Assembly: GCA_023251075.1 (NCBI GenBank)
Contig: JAHEZM010000004.1
Span: 62,001 to 126,000 of the forward strand
Length of the DNA: 64,000 nt
Origin: Flavobacteriales bacterium
GTDB lineage: Bacteria; Bacteroidota; Bacteroidia; Flavobacteriales_C; GCA-002722245
Direction: 5' to 3'
The notes beneath the pieces were generated by a model. It was given only the letters and a program-made list of their open reading frames with translations, was not told the origin of the DNA and made no database searches. Positions 50,320 to 58,848 of the stretch are shown piece by piece; position 1 is the first letter of the stretch; every line of letters starts with the position of its first letter. Made by a program: the position numbers and the translations under genes.

Positions 50320-52538
50320 AAAATATTTTTGCAAGCTTATTTTTATTGTTCCTGATCTCCTGTACAAATACAGAAAAGAATGCCAATACTTTTCCTGCTG
50401 AAGTAAAAGAATTATTGGACAATATGTCGGTAGAAGAAAAGGCCGGACAACTCACCATTTTAAATTTAACCGTCTTGGTAAAGACCGATAGCGTTACAGG
50501 AAAAATTGTTTTGGATTCTGCAAAGCTGAAAGATTTCATGGTGAATCACATGGTAGGAAATATTTTGAATACGCACTCTGTTGCGTTGAGCGACAGCAAT
50601 TGGAGAAGCATCATTGTTACGCTGCAAAAATATGCGCAGCAAACACCGAATAAAATTCCGGTGTTGTATGGAATAGATGCTATTCACGGTGCAACGTATA
50701 CTTCCAATTCAGTTTTATTTCCTCACAACATGGCTTTGGGTGCATCACGAAATCCGGAACTGGCACGCTTGGCAGCCAAGGCTACCGCAGCCGATGTGAG
50801 AGCATCAGGTATTCGCTGGAATTATGCACCCGTGTTGGATGTAGCGCGTCAGCCTTTATGGGCAAGGTTTGGCGAAAGCTACGGAGAAGATCCTTTTTTA
50901 GTAGGCGAAATGGGTAAAGCTGCAGTGAAAGGATATGAAGAAGATGGATTAAATAAAACGACAGGAGTAGCATCGTGTATGAAACATTATCTGGCTTACT
51001 CTGCTCCTACTACAGGCAAAGACAGATCGCCATCACTTATTCCTGAAATCACTTTACGTGAATATTATTTACCTCCGTTTGAAGCTTGTGTAAAAGCAGG
51101 TTCTTCATCGATCATGATCAACTCTTCAGAAATAAATGGCGTACCTGTTCATGGCAGCAGTTATTTGTTGAAAGATGTATTGCGTGGAGAACTGGGTTTT
51201 GAAGGATTGGTGGTTTCCGATTGGATGGATGTAATGCGTTTGCACGATCGACATCATGTAGCAAAAGATTACAGAGAAGCTACCAAAATGGCCATTAATG
51301 CTGGTATTGACATGAGTATGGTACCTTACGATACACGCTTTACCGATCAGGTGATCGACCTGGTAAAAGCTGGTGAAATTTCTATGGAGCGTTTGGACGA
51401 AGCCTGTGGAAGAGTACTCACCTTGAAATATAAATTAGGCTTGTTTAGTGATGGTGGATTGCCTGAAGAAACAGCGATCAAAAATTTCAATCCCGAAAAA
51501 AATAAAGAACTTGCGATCACTGCTGCAAGAGAATGTTTAACTCTCCTGAAAAATAAAAATGATGTGCTTCCTCTTAAGAAAGGATGCAAAATTTTATTGG
51601 CTGGAAAAGGAGCAGAGAATATTTCCATGATGAATGGTTGCTGGTCGTATTGCTGGCAGGGTAACGACAATAATTTATATCCCAATTATTATACTTCTTT
51701 GTCTCAGGAATTAAAAAAGATAGCAGGTGAAAATTCTGTAATTCTTGAAAAAGGAAATCAAATAAAATCCACTTCTGAAGATGTGATTGTTTTGTGTTTG
51801 GGTGAAGATGCTTATGCTGAAACTCCTGGTTCCATAAGAGAACTGGATTTAGATGAAGATCAGCAACAGTTAGCCATGAGTGCTTATGCCACAGGTAAGC
51901 CGGTAATCTTGGTGCTAATGGAAGGAAGGCCGCGCATCGTACGTAAAATAGAACCTGAAGCATCAGGAATATTGATGACTTATTGGAGTGGATTTGGAGC
52001 TCCAAAAGCCATTGCCGAATGTTTGTTCGGAGAAATGAATCCTTCAGGTAAATTGCCTTTTTCTTATCCGAAATATTCGGGCTATTATTTGCCTTACGAT
52101 TATAAGTACAGCGATTTGGATGAAGAACTGCAAATTGGTGTTTTCACCAAAACAGGTTATGATGTTCAATGGCCTTTTGGTTTTGGTTTGAGTTATACTC
52201 ATTTTACTTATTCGGTGATTGAAGCAGATACGGTATTGTTTGGTGATGCCATGCTGAATATTTCTGTTATGGTGAAAAACACAGGAAAGGTGGATGGTGC
52301 AGAAGCAGTGGAGTTATATACCCGTGATCATTATGCGAGCGTTGCACCCAGTATGCGTCGTTTAAGAGCTTTCAATAAAGTGTTCCTGAAAAAAGGAGAA
52401 TCGAAAAAAATCACTTTTCAATTGAGCGCGAAAGATCTGAGTTTTGTAAATACAGACATGAAAAGAGTAACTGAAGATGGGAAGTTTGATATCATCATTG
52501 CCGATCAGGTGAAAGAGTTTATTTATTACGCGAAATAA
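50316..52538 (+). CDS. GH3 beta-glucosidase, lipoprotein
   Basis: A 740-residue GH3 enzyme. The signal peptide ends in L-F-L-I-S-C (Cys16), so it is a lipoprotein. The N-terminal barrel contains Y-G-I-D-A-I-H-G and the nucleophile Asp302 in V-V-S-D-W-M-D-V; K-H-Y sits at K223-H224. The second alpha/beta domain (about 370-580) and a C-terminal fibronectin-III-like domain (about 640-735) follow. It is typical of BglX-type beta-glucosidases and should release glucose from the cello-oligomers made by the GH9 enzyme, at the inner face of the outer membrane or on the surface. It is the last gene of the six-gene operon. Confidence 0.92.
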   Translation: MKNIFASLFLLFLISCTNTEKNANTFPAEVKELLDNMSVEEKAGQLTILNLTVLVKTDSVTGKIVLDSAKLKDFMVNHMVGNILNTHSVALSDSNWRSIIVTLQKYAQQTPNKIPVLYGIDAIHGATYTSNSVLFPHNMALGASRNPELARLAAKATAADVRASGIRWNYAPVLDVARQPLWARFGESYGEDPFLVGEMGKAAVKGYEEDGLNKTTGVASCMKHYLAYSAPTTGKDRSPSLIPEITLREYYLPPFEACVKAGSSSIMINSSEINGVPVHGSSYLLKDVLRGELGFEGLVVSDWMDVMRLHDRHHVAKDYREATKMAINAGIDMSMVPYDTRFTDQVIDLVKAGEISMERLDEACGRVLTLKYKLGLFSDGGLPEETAIKNFNPEKNKELAITAARECLTLLKNKNDVLPLKKGCKILLAGKGAENISMMNGCWSYCWQGNDNNLYPNYYTSLSQELKKIAGENSVILEKGNQIKSTSEDVIVLCLGEDAYAETPGSIRELDLDEDQQQLAMSAYATGKPVILVLMEGRPRIVRKIEPEASGILMTYWSGFGAPKAIAECLFGEMNPSGKLPFSYPKYSGYYLPYDYKYSDLDEELQIGVFTKTGYDVQWPFGFGLSYTHFTYSVIEADTVLFGDAMLNISVMVKNTGKVDGAEAVELYTRDHYASVAPSMRRLRAFNKVFLKKGESKKITFQLSAKDLSFVNTDMKRVTEDGKFDIIIADQVKEFIYYAK

Positions 52539-52547
52539 AAGTACTTC

Positions 52548-52578
52548 CGTTTGGGCGACCCTTGCGGTCGCCCAAACG
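52548..52578. repeat. 13-bp perfect hairpin downstream of the glucan operon
   Basis: CGTTTGGGCGACC (52548-52560) pairs exactly with 52566-52578 around a 5-nt loop. It starts 9 nt after the GH3 stop. No T-run follows, so it may be a REP-like element or mRNA 3'-end protector rather than a standard terminator. Beyond it, 52579-52652 shows nothing else of note. Confidence 0.65.
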
Positions 52579-52652
52579 AACACACAAACCCTTCTTCGCC
52601 TTTCATTTTAGTTCAACCACTCTGCATCTTGCGCTTCCCCTTTTTTTAAACA

Positions 52653-52683
52653 CACATTTTAGTAAAAAGCATAGTGCATTTTA
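52653..52683 (+). promoter_or_regulatory. Candidate AraC half-site pair upstream of the GH5 operon
   Basis: CACATTTTA (52653-52661) and TGCATTTTA (52675-52683) start 22 bp apart, with an A-rich spacer as at 41175-41204. The proximal copy ends 144 nt before the ATG at 52828, against 143 nt at the 41348 gene. Confidence 0.55.
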
Positions 52684-52827
52684 GTGTAAAATGTACTTTT
52701 CATTTCCCGCAATTTATTGATAATCAGATAAGGTGATTAATGTACATTTAAAAGATTCAAATGAGTCATCTAAACTGTCATTTGAACTTAACTTTCCCTA
52801 TCTCAAAAAACTAAAACCTATTCCGTT

Positions 52828-54555
52828 ATGAAAAAACTACTAAGTGTGTTTGCTTGCCTACTTATTGCAACTCATTTTCTTTTGGCTCAAAGTCCGGTAG
52901 CTCTCCATGGAGCATTAAAAGTTTCGGGTTCAAGTATTCTAGATCAAAATAATTCTCCGGTGAGTTTTGCGGGGATGAGTCTTTTTTGGAGCAACACTTC
53001 CTGGGGAGGTGAAAAATTTTATAACACTTCTGCTATCAATTCTGTGGTGACCGATTGGAAAGCAACTATTGTTCGCGCCGCTATGGGAGTAGATGAAAGT
53101 GGTGGTTATATTTCTGATGCTGCCAATAATAAAACGAGAGTTAAAACTGTAGTGGATGCAGCTATCGCCAATGGTATTTATGTGATCATCGATTTCCACA
53201 GTCATTACGCACACAACTATAAACAAACAGCCATCGATTTTTTTAAGGAAATGGCAACCACTTATGGTTCAAATCCCAACGTGATCTATGAAATATACAA
53301 TGAGCCTTTGAGCGTATCATGGTCGAGTGTGATCAAGCCTTATGCTTTAGATGTGATCAAAGAAATTCGTGCGATCGACCCCGATAATTTAATTATAGTA
53401 GGTACTCCAAATTGGTCGCAAGATGTGGATGTTGCCTCTACCGATCCAATTACTTCTTATTCAAACATAGCTTATACTTTACACTTTTATGCAGGTACGC
53501 ACGGACAGTCGTACCGAGATAAAGCTATCACGGCCATGAACAATGGAATTGCTTTGATGGTAACGGAATGGGGAACCGTAAACGCTGATGGAAATGGATC
53601 GGTGAATAGCAGTGAAACTGACAATTGGGTGACCTTCATGTGTCAGTATAATTTAAGCAATTGCAATTGGTCGTTGAACGATAAATCGGAAGGAGCATCG
53701 GCGCTGAATTCCGGAGTATCTACCACTGGTCCGTGGAGTAGCGGTAATCTCACATCTTCTGGAACAAAAATAAAATCTATTCTTTCAACATGGTGTGGAG
53801 GAGTGTATGGAGGAGTAGGAACAACGCAAACAGCTTACAACAATACCTCGCAATTGATTCCAGGTAAAGTGGAGATGGAAAAATATGATGTAGGCGGACA
53901 AAGCGTTTCTTATTACGAAACAACAAATACCAATGAGGCAGGTTCTACCTATAGAGGAAGTGATCCTGTGGATATTGGAGCCACTGGGTCGGGTGGATAT
54001 TCTTTGGGGTATGTGGCAGTAGGTGAGTGGTTGGAATATACAGTAAATGTGAGCAGCACCGATAGCTATACCGTAACGTTTAATTCGGCAGCTGCAAGTG
54101 GATATGGTGGAACATTTAATTTATATGTGGACGGAGTAAAAATCTTGGGTCCGGTGAGCACAGGAACCACTGCATCATGGTCGACTTATCAAGTAAAAAC
54201 AGCAGGAACGGTAAATCTTACCAGTGGTACGCATCTCCTGAAATTAGAAATTGCCACTGCGGCTTTCAATCTTGATTATGTTGAATTTACACTCAACTCA
54301 CCTACAAACATTGACGGTAATGGATTGCTAATTCAACCTAAATTATTTCCTAATCCATCTTCGCAAAATATTTATGTAGAAGCACCAGCAAATTCTTTAC
54401 TTACTATTTATGATGTGGATGGAAAAGAACTCATCAACCAAAAACTTTTAGCTGAACTCAACTGTTTGGAAACTCAAAATTTTAGCAGTGGAGTTTATTT
54501 CGTTACAATTCGTTCGAACGATATCTGTAATACTATAAAGTTTATCAAGAATTAA
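52828..54555 (+). CDS. GH5 endoglucanase with CBM6 and T9SS sorting domain
   Basis: A 575-residue exported cellulase (signal peptide 1-20, ending L-L-A-Q). The GH5 barrel (about 27-325) has acid/base Glu159 in Y-E-I-Y-N-E-P and nucleophile Glu247 in V-T-E-W-G-T, and resembles subfamily 2. A CBM6 jelly roll follows (about 345-490; V-E-M-E-K-Y-D, G-E-W-L-E-Y-T-V, L-D-Y-V-E-F). The last 75 residues are a type IX type A sorting domain (L-F-P-N-P-S-S-Q). It should cut beta-1,4-glucan at or outside the cell surface. It heads an operon with a CHU_C protein (4 nt gap) and a GH8 protein. Confidence 0.93.
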   Translation: MKKLLSVFACLLIATHFLLAQSPVALHGALKVSGSSILDQNNSPVSFAGMSLFWSNTSWGGEKFYNTSAINSVVTDWKATIVRAAMGVDESGGYISDAANNKTRVKTVVDAAIANGIYVIIDFHSHYAHNYKQTAIDFFKEMATTYGSNPNVIYEIYNEPLSVSWSSVIKPYALDVIKEIRAIDPDNLIIVGTPNWSQDVDVASTDPITSYSNIAYTLHFYAGTHGQSYRDKAITAMNNGIALMVTEWGTVNADGNGSVNSSETDNWVTFMCQYNLSNCNWSLNDKSEGASALNSGVSTTGPWSSGNLTSSGTKIKSILSTWCGGVYGGVGTTQTAYNNTSQLIPGKVEMEKYDVGGQSVSYYETTNTNEAGSTYRGSDPVDIGATGSGGYSLGYVAVGEWLEYTVNVSSTDSYTVTFNSAAASGYGGTFNLYVDGVKILGPVSTGTTASWSTYQVKTAGTVNLTSGTHLLKLEIATAAFNLDYVEFTLNSPTNIDGNGLLIQPKLFPNPSSQNIYVEAPANSLLTIYDVDGKELINQKLLAELNCLETQNFSSGVYFVTIRSNDICNTIKFIKN

Positions 54556-54559
54556 AATT

Positions 54560-57500
54560 ATGAGAATCATCTTTACACTAACACTATTACTATTACAGTA
54601 CGCCGCAATGGCGCAGTGTACCAATGTGCCAGTGAAGGAGGCGGTTAGAAATGGAGATTTTGAATTGGGCTACCTTACGGCTTCAGGTTCAAAACATCTT
54701 TATACAGCGGGAGGCAATTTAGATTTTTACAGCGATTTCGCTTTTGCAGGAAATACACCCACTTCTAATAGTGCTCCTTGTTATTGGGACATGGGTGATA
54801 AATATGTAGTAGCCAAAGCAGAGACTTTTAAGTGTGATGGTGGTACTTCCTCTTTCACTAATAATCCTTATTGGGGTGTGAATTATTTGGGTGCTGCAAA
54901 TTTTAAAGATCACACTAAAGGAGCGAGTGGATATGCCTTACTGGTGGATCTTAAAAATTTAACCACCAGTTCTGAAACAGGCGGGAAACCTATTGCTTGG
55001 GAACAACATATGGATATTGTTCCGAATCAAACTTATTGGTTTTCTGCATGGATTGCGAACTATCATACGGGTACTCCTCCAATCATGCAGGTTTCTGTTT
55101 TGCCTTATTCTAATGGTGTTTTAGACAATAGTGGAATTACGGTACTTCCTGTGAGTGGTGCTGCTACCGGACTCATGGTGTGGAACCAGATGTCGACCAG
55201 TTGGGTACCTACCCAAACTTATGATGCAGTGACATTGCGATTTGAATTTGTGAATGTGAGCGGTGGTGCTTCCGGATTGGATATTGCCATTGATGATATT
55301 TCATTTATTAATAGTTGTCAGAATTTAAGCGGACAAAATGCATACGTTGCCGATTTCTCTTTGCCAGATACTGTCAACTTGTGTACATATCCCGGAACAA
55401 CCGTTTCGCTTGATCCTAAAGTTCCTTCCGGCCAAAGAAACAATGCTTCCATTACTTGGTATTCGGGTTCTGGAAATTCGCAAACTGAAATTGCAAATGG
55501 TGTTTGGACAAAAGATATTTCTGCTGTGGGAGAATACAGAGTTTGTGTACAGGATCCTGATAATAATTGTGCAGTGAGTGACAGAGTGGTATTTGTTGAA
55601 AATCCTTCAGCACAAGTGAATGATTTAGTTTTGTGTTCCCCAAGTACCTATACACTTGATGCCGGAATCACTACTCCTACTGTAGGTGTTAGCAGCATCA
55701 ACTGGAGCGGTGCTTCAGGAACTTCTACTTCTAAAACATACACCGTAAATAAATCGGGATCACATTCTTTGAATTATATTTCTGCAGCCGGACACAGTTG
55801 CACACTTACCAAAACTTTTAATGTAACGAGCAAGATGCCGATTGCTCCTACCAATCTTGAAATTTGTGATGGATCTTCTTCACCAGTTCATTTAACTGTT
55901 GGAGATGGTTTGGCTTATAAATGGAGTACCTCTCCTATCATGTTACCATTGATAGGAAGCGGAGTGAATGTTTCGTGGACCCCTGCTGGTAGTGGTGATA
56001 AAACTTTGTATTTGCAAAGTGCAGTCACTACTCCAGCAGGTACCATGACAGGTCCTGCAGCAGTGCAATCGAGCTGGGTTTCCAGCTTGACTACCGATAT
56101 CAATGTACACCAAACCATCAATATCAAATCGGCGATGATGGGTTTGCAAACTTATTCAGGTGCGTGTCTAGGAGCCGGAACTTCCACTACTGTGTTAGTG
56201 GAAGTTCTGGATGCCTCCAATGCTGTGGTGGAAAGTAAAACGGTAACTGTTCCTTGTGGAGTGGCAAGTGAAATAAATCTCAATATTACTTTGCAGGCCG
56301 GACAATATAAATTACGTGCAACAGGAAATGGCGGTGCGCAATTATGGACAACAGAAAATTACAACAATGCTACTTCTCCTAATTTATTTTCTTTAGCAGG
56401 ATATTTGGATATTACTTCTTACAGCGCTCACTGTGGTGCATTCGGCAATTTAAAAATTGAACAGTCGGAAGCCTGCGATCCAATTCCTGTTTTGATCAAA
56501 GCAAAAGTTTGTTGTACTCCTCCAACAGATAATCCTAAAATAGATTATACAACAAGTGTTCTCGAAGTGTGTGAACCTTCTTCCGCAACTATTGTGAGCA
56601 AAACGCTCAGCAACGCATTGGATTACCAATGGCAGGTGTCGCACAACAATGGCACCACATGGAAAGATACTTTATCGGCCTCTGTAGTGAGTGGTGGAAA
56701 AGTAAATTTATCAGGTGTTAACACCAATGGATGGTATCGTTTGGTGATTGCTACTACAGGGAATTTAGGAGAATCCTGTGTGAAATATTCTGATTCTGCA
56801 GTAGTGAAAATTAAACCATTGCCAAAGAATATCAGTGTAACAGTTTCACCACTTAAAACTGAATTTTGTGCAGGAGAATCTTATACCTTAAATGCCAGTG
56901 CAACAGGTGCAGTTTCTTATTCATGGAAGTTAGATGGAAGTAGTACATCAGCAAGTATTCAGGGAAAAACAACTCCCGGAATTTATCTATATAAAGTAGT
57001 GGCTACACTTGATGGATGTGTTGATTCTTCAAATGTTTCCACCGTAACGGTAAATGCTTTGGATAGTGCTTCTTTGTTAGATATAGGGGCTATGTGTTCT
57101 TCTGCTGAAGCGATAAATGTCAGCGATTATTTATCGGCTGGTTCAAGTACCGGAGGAGCTTTTTCAGGAAGTGGAATTACTGATTCTTCTCTCGGAACAT
57201 TTGATCCCTTCTCACTTTTAGAAGCTGATTACTGGATAAAATATACTACGGCAGGGAAATGTAAAGCTGTAGATTCTGTGTCGATAAAAATTACCAGCAG
57301 CATTAATTTAAGTTTTTCATCGGGTCAGAATTTAGTTTTTTGTAAGAATGCTTCTGCGCAAACTTTGCAAGTAAATCAATTGCTTGCCGGAGCAACATTT
57401 TATTCTTTCAGTGGAACAGGAATCAGCAATGCTACCAGCGGAGTTTTTGATCCTTCACTCTCTTCAGTAAATGTAGATACTATTTATTACAGTAAGAGTG

Positions 57501-58846
57501 GAACATGTGGTGATACTGCAAAAGCGGTGGTGGAGATTTATAATGTAGATACTGCATCTATCAACCCTGCATCAACAATGTGCGAAAGCGAAGGAACTTT
57601 TCAATGCACAGTTTCTGCGAATTCAAGTGCGGGTTCATGGAGCTCTGATTGCGGAATATGTTTAAGTACTTCAGGTGTGTTTGACCCCTCAATAGCTCAG
57701 GCAGGTCAGCATAAAATTATTTACAGCACTAAAGGTCAGTGTCCGGATGCAGATACCATTTTGATCACTGTTGTTGCACCTCAAAATATTCAGATCACTT
57801 CTGCCGGACCATTTTGTTCCAATGCATCCAATCAACAATTGCAGGTAAATAAAAGCGGAGGAATATGGAGTGGAGCAGTAGATGCCAACGGATTATTTTC
57901 TCCATTAACTTCAGGAAGCGGAAGTCATCAAGTGAAATATACATTGAACGGAGTTTGTGTAAGCAGCGATTCTATTTCTGTTGCGGTGAACCAATTACCG
58001 CAGGTGAAAATTGATCCTGAAAGAATAGAAGGTTGTGTGCCGCTGACTTTAACTTTTGTTGATTCATCCAATGCTGCATCATCATTAGCCATATGGAATT
58101 TCGATGACGGAACAATTGAAAATAAAACTCAATCGAATGGAAAAATTCAGCATGTTTTTAAAAATGCTGGCTCCTATAGTGTGAATTTGAAAGTACAATT
58201 TTTAAATGGTTGTGAAGACAGTTCAACTGCAAAAATTAATGTGCTGGAAGTACCTGAAGCAGATTTTTCCATGTCGGCTGAATTGGTGAATACTCAGGAT
58301 CCTAGCGTTCAGTTTTTCAATCACTCCTTCGGAGCAACCCAATATATATGGCTTTTTGGTGATTCGGTATCTACGCATGGAGATCCTTTTATTTCCTCAA
58401 ATTTCGAAAACACAGTTGTTTTTGATCCTACGCATGCCGAAGCAAAATCTAAAAAAAGTTTAGGTGCCGATTCTGTATGGATCAGCTTGCTGGCCATGAA
58501 AGGTGGCTGCGCTGATACTGCCAGAAAAATGTTGATGATCAGGGACGTGTTTACTCTTTTTACACCCAATGCTTTTACACCCAATGATGATAACGTGAAC
58601 GATTTATTTTTTCCTAACGGTGTAAATATACTTTGCGAAACATGCAGCAATTACAAGTTTATGATCTTCAACCGCTGGGGCGAACTCATTTTTGAAAGTA
58701 GTACGCCTTATGAAGGATGGAACGGAAAAAAATTCAATAATATGAATCCGGTGGAGATTGATACTTACGTGTGGAGAGTAGAATATACCGATTCATTCAC
58801 GAATAAATCAGGAAAAAAAATGGGATCAGTTTCAGTAATCAGATAA
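54560..58846 (+). CDS. Very large surface protein with CBM4/9-like domain, Ig/PKD repeats and CHU_C domain
   Basis: A 1428-residue exported protein (signal peptide 1-18). Residues about 20-255 resemble a CBM4/9 jelly roll (V-R-N-G-D-F-E-L-G at the start, I-A-I-D-D-I-S-F-I at the end). A long run of Ig-like modules follows, some with a G-G-x-F/W-S-G-x-G pattern and F-D-P, then a PKD domain (about 1150-1230; W-N-F-D-D-G-T) and the CHU_C domain (about 1335-1428; P-N-D-D-N-V-N-D, I-F-N-R-W-G). No catalytic motif is visible. It is likely a cell-surface adhesin or scaffold for cellulose, placed between the GH5 and GH8 genes of one operon. Confidence 0.85.
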   Translation: MRIIFTLTLLLLQYAAMAQCTNVPVKEAVRNGDFELGYLTASGSKHLYTAGGNLDFYSDFAFAGNTPTSNSAPCYWDMGDKYVVAKAETFKCDGGTSSFTNNPYWGVNYLGAANFKDHTKGASGYALLVDLKNLTTSSETGGKPIAWEQHMDIVPNQTYWFSAWIANYHTGTPPIMQVSVLPYSNGVLDNSGITVLPVSGAATGLMVWNQMSTSWVPTQTYDAVTLRFEFVNVSGGASGLDIAIDDISFINSCQNLSGQNAYVADFSLPDTVNLCTYPGTTVSLDPKVPSGQRNNASITWYSGSGNSQTEIANGVWTKDISAVGEYRVCVQDPDNNCAVSDRVVFVENPSAQVNDLVLCSPSTYTLDAGITTPTVGVSSINWSGASGTSTSKTYTVNKSGSHSLNYISAAGHSCTLTKTFNVTSKMPIAPTNLEICDGSSSPVHLTVGDGLAYKWSTSPIMLPLIGSGVNVSWTPAGSGDKTLYLQSAVTTPAGTMTGPAAVQSSWVSSLTTDINVHQTINIKSAMMGLQTYSGACLGAGTSTTVLVEVLDASNAVVESKTVTVPCGVASEINLNITLQAGQYKLRATGNGGAQLWTTENYNNATSPNLFSLAGYLDITSYSAHCGAFGNLKIEQSEACDPIPVLIKAKVCCTPPTDNPKIDYTTSVLEVCEPSSATIVSKTLSNALDYQWQVSHNNGTTWKDTLSASVVSGGKVNLSGVNTNGWYRLVIATTGNLGESCVKYSDSAVVKIKPLPKNISVTVSPLKTEFCAGESYTLNASATGAVSYSWKLDGSSTSASIQGKTTPGIYLYKVVATLDGCVDSSNVSTVTVNALDSASLLDIGAMCSSAEAINVSDYLSAGSSTGGAFSGSGITDSSLGTFDPFSLLEADYWIKYTTAGKCKAVDSVSIKITSSINLSFSSGQNLVFCKNASAQTLQVNQLLAGATFYSFSGTGISNATSGVFDPSLSSVNVDTIYYSKSGTCGDTAKAVVEIYNVDTASINPASTMCESEGTFQCTVSANSSAGSWSSDCGICLSTSGVFDPSIAQAGQHKIIYSTKGQCPDADTILITVVAPQNIQITSAGPFCSNASNQQLQVNKSGGIWSGAVDANGLFSPLTSGSGSHQVKYTLNGVCVSSDSISVAVNQLPQVKIDPERIEGCVPLTLTFVDSSNAASSLAIWNFDDGTIENKTQSNGKIQHVFKNAGSYSVNLKVQFLNGCEDSSTAKINVLEVPEADFSMSAELVNTQDPSVQFFNHSFGATQYIWLFGDSVSTHGDPFISSNFENTVVFDPTHAEAKSKKSLGADSVWISLLAMKGGCADTARKMLMIRDVFTLFTPNAFTPNDDNVNDLFFPNGVNILCETCSNYKFMIFNRWGELIFESSTPYEGWNGKKFNNMNPVEIDTYVWRVEYTDSFTNKSGKKMGSVSVIR

Positions 58847-58848
58847 AA

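Noticed and set aside
51574-52005. 143-codon open frame on the minus strand
   Set aside because: It is antisense to the GH3 gene, whose motifs are complete, and shows no domain or start context.
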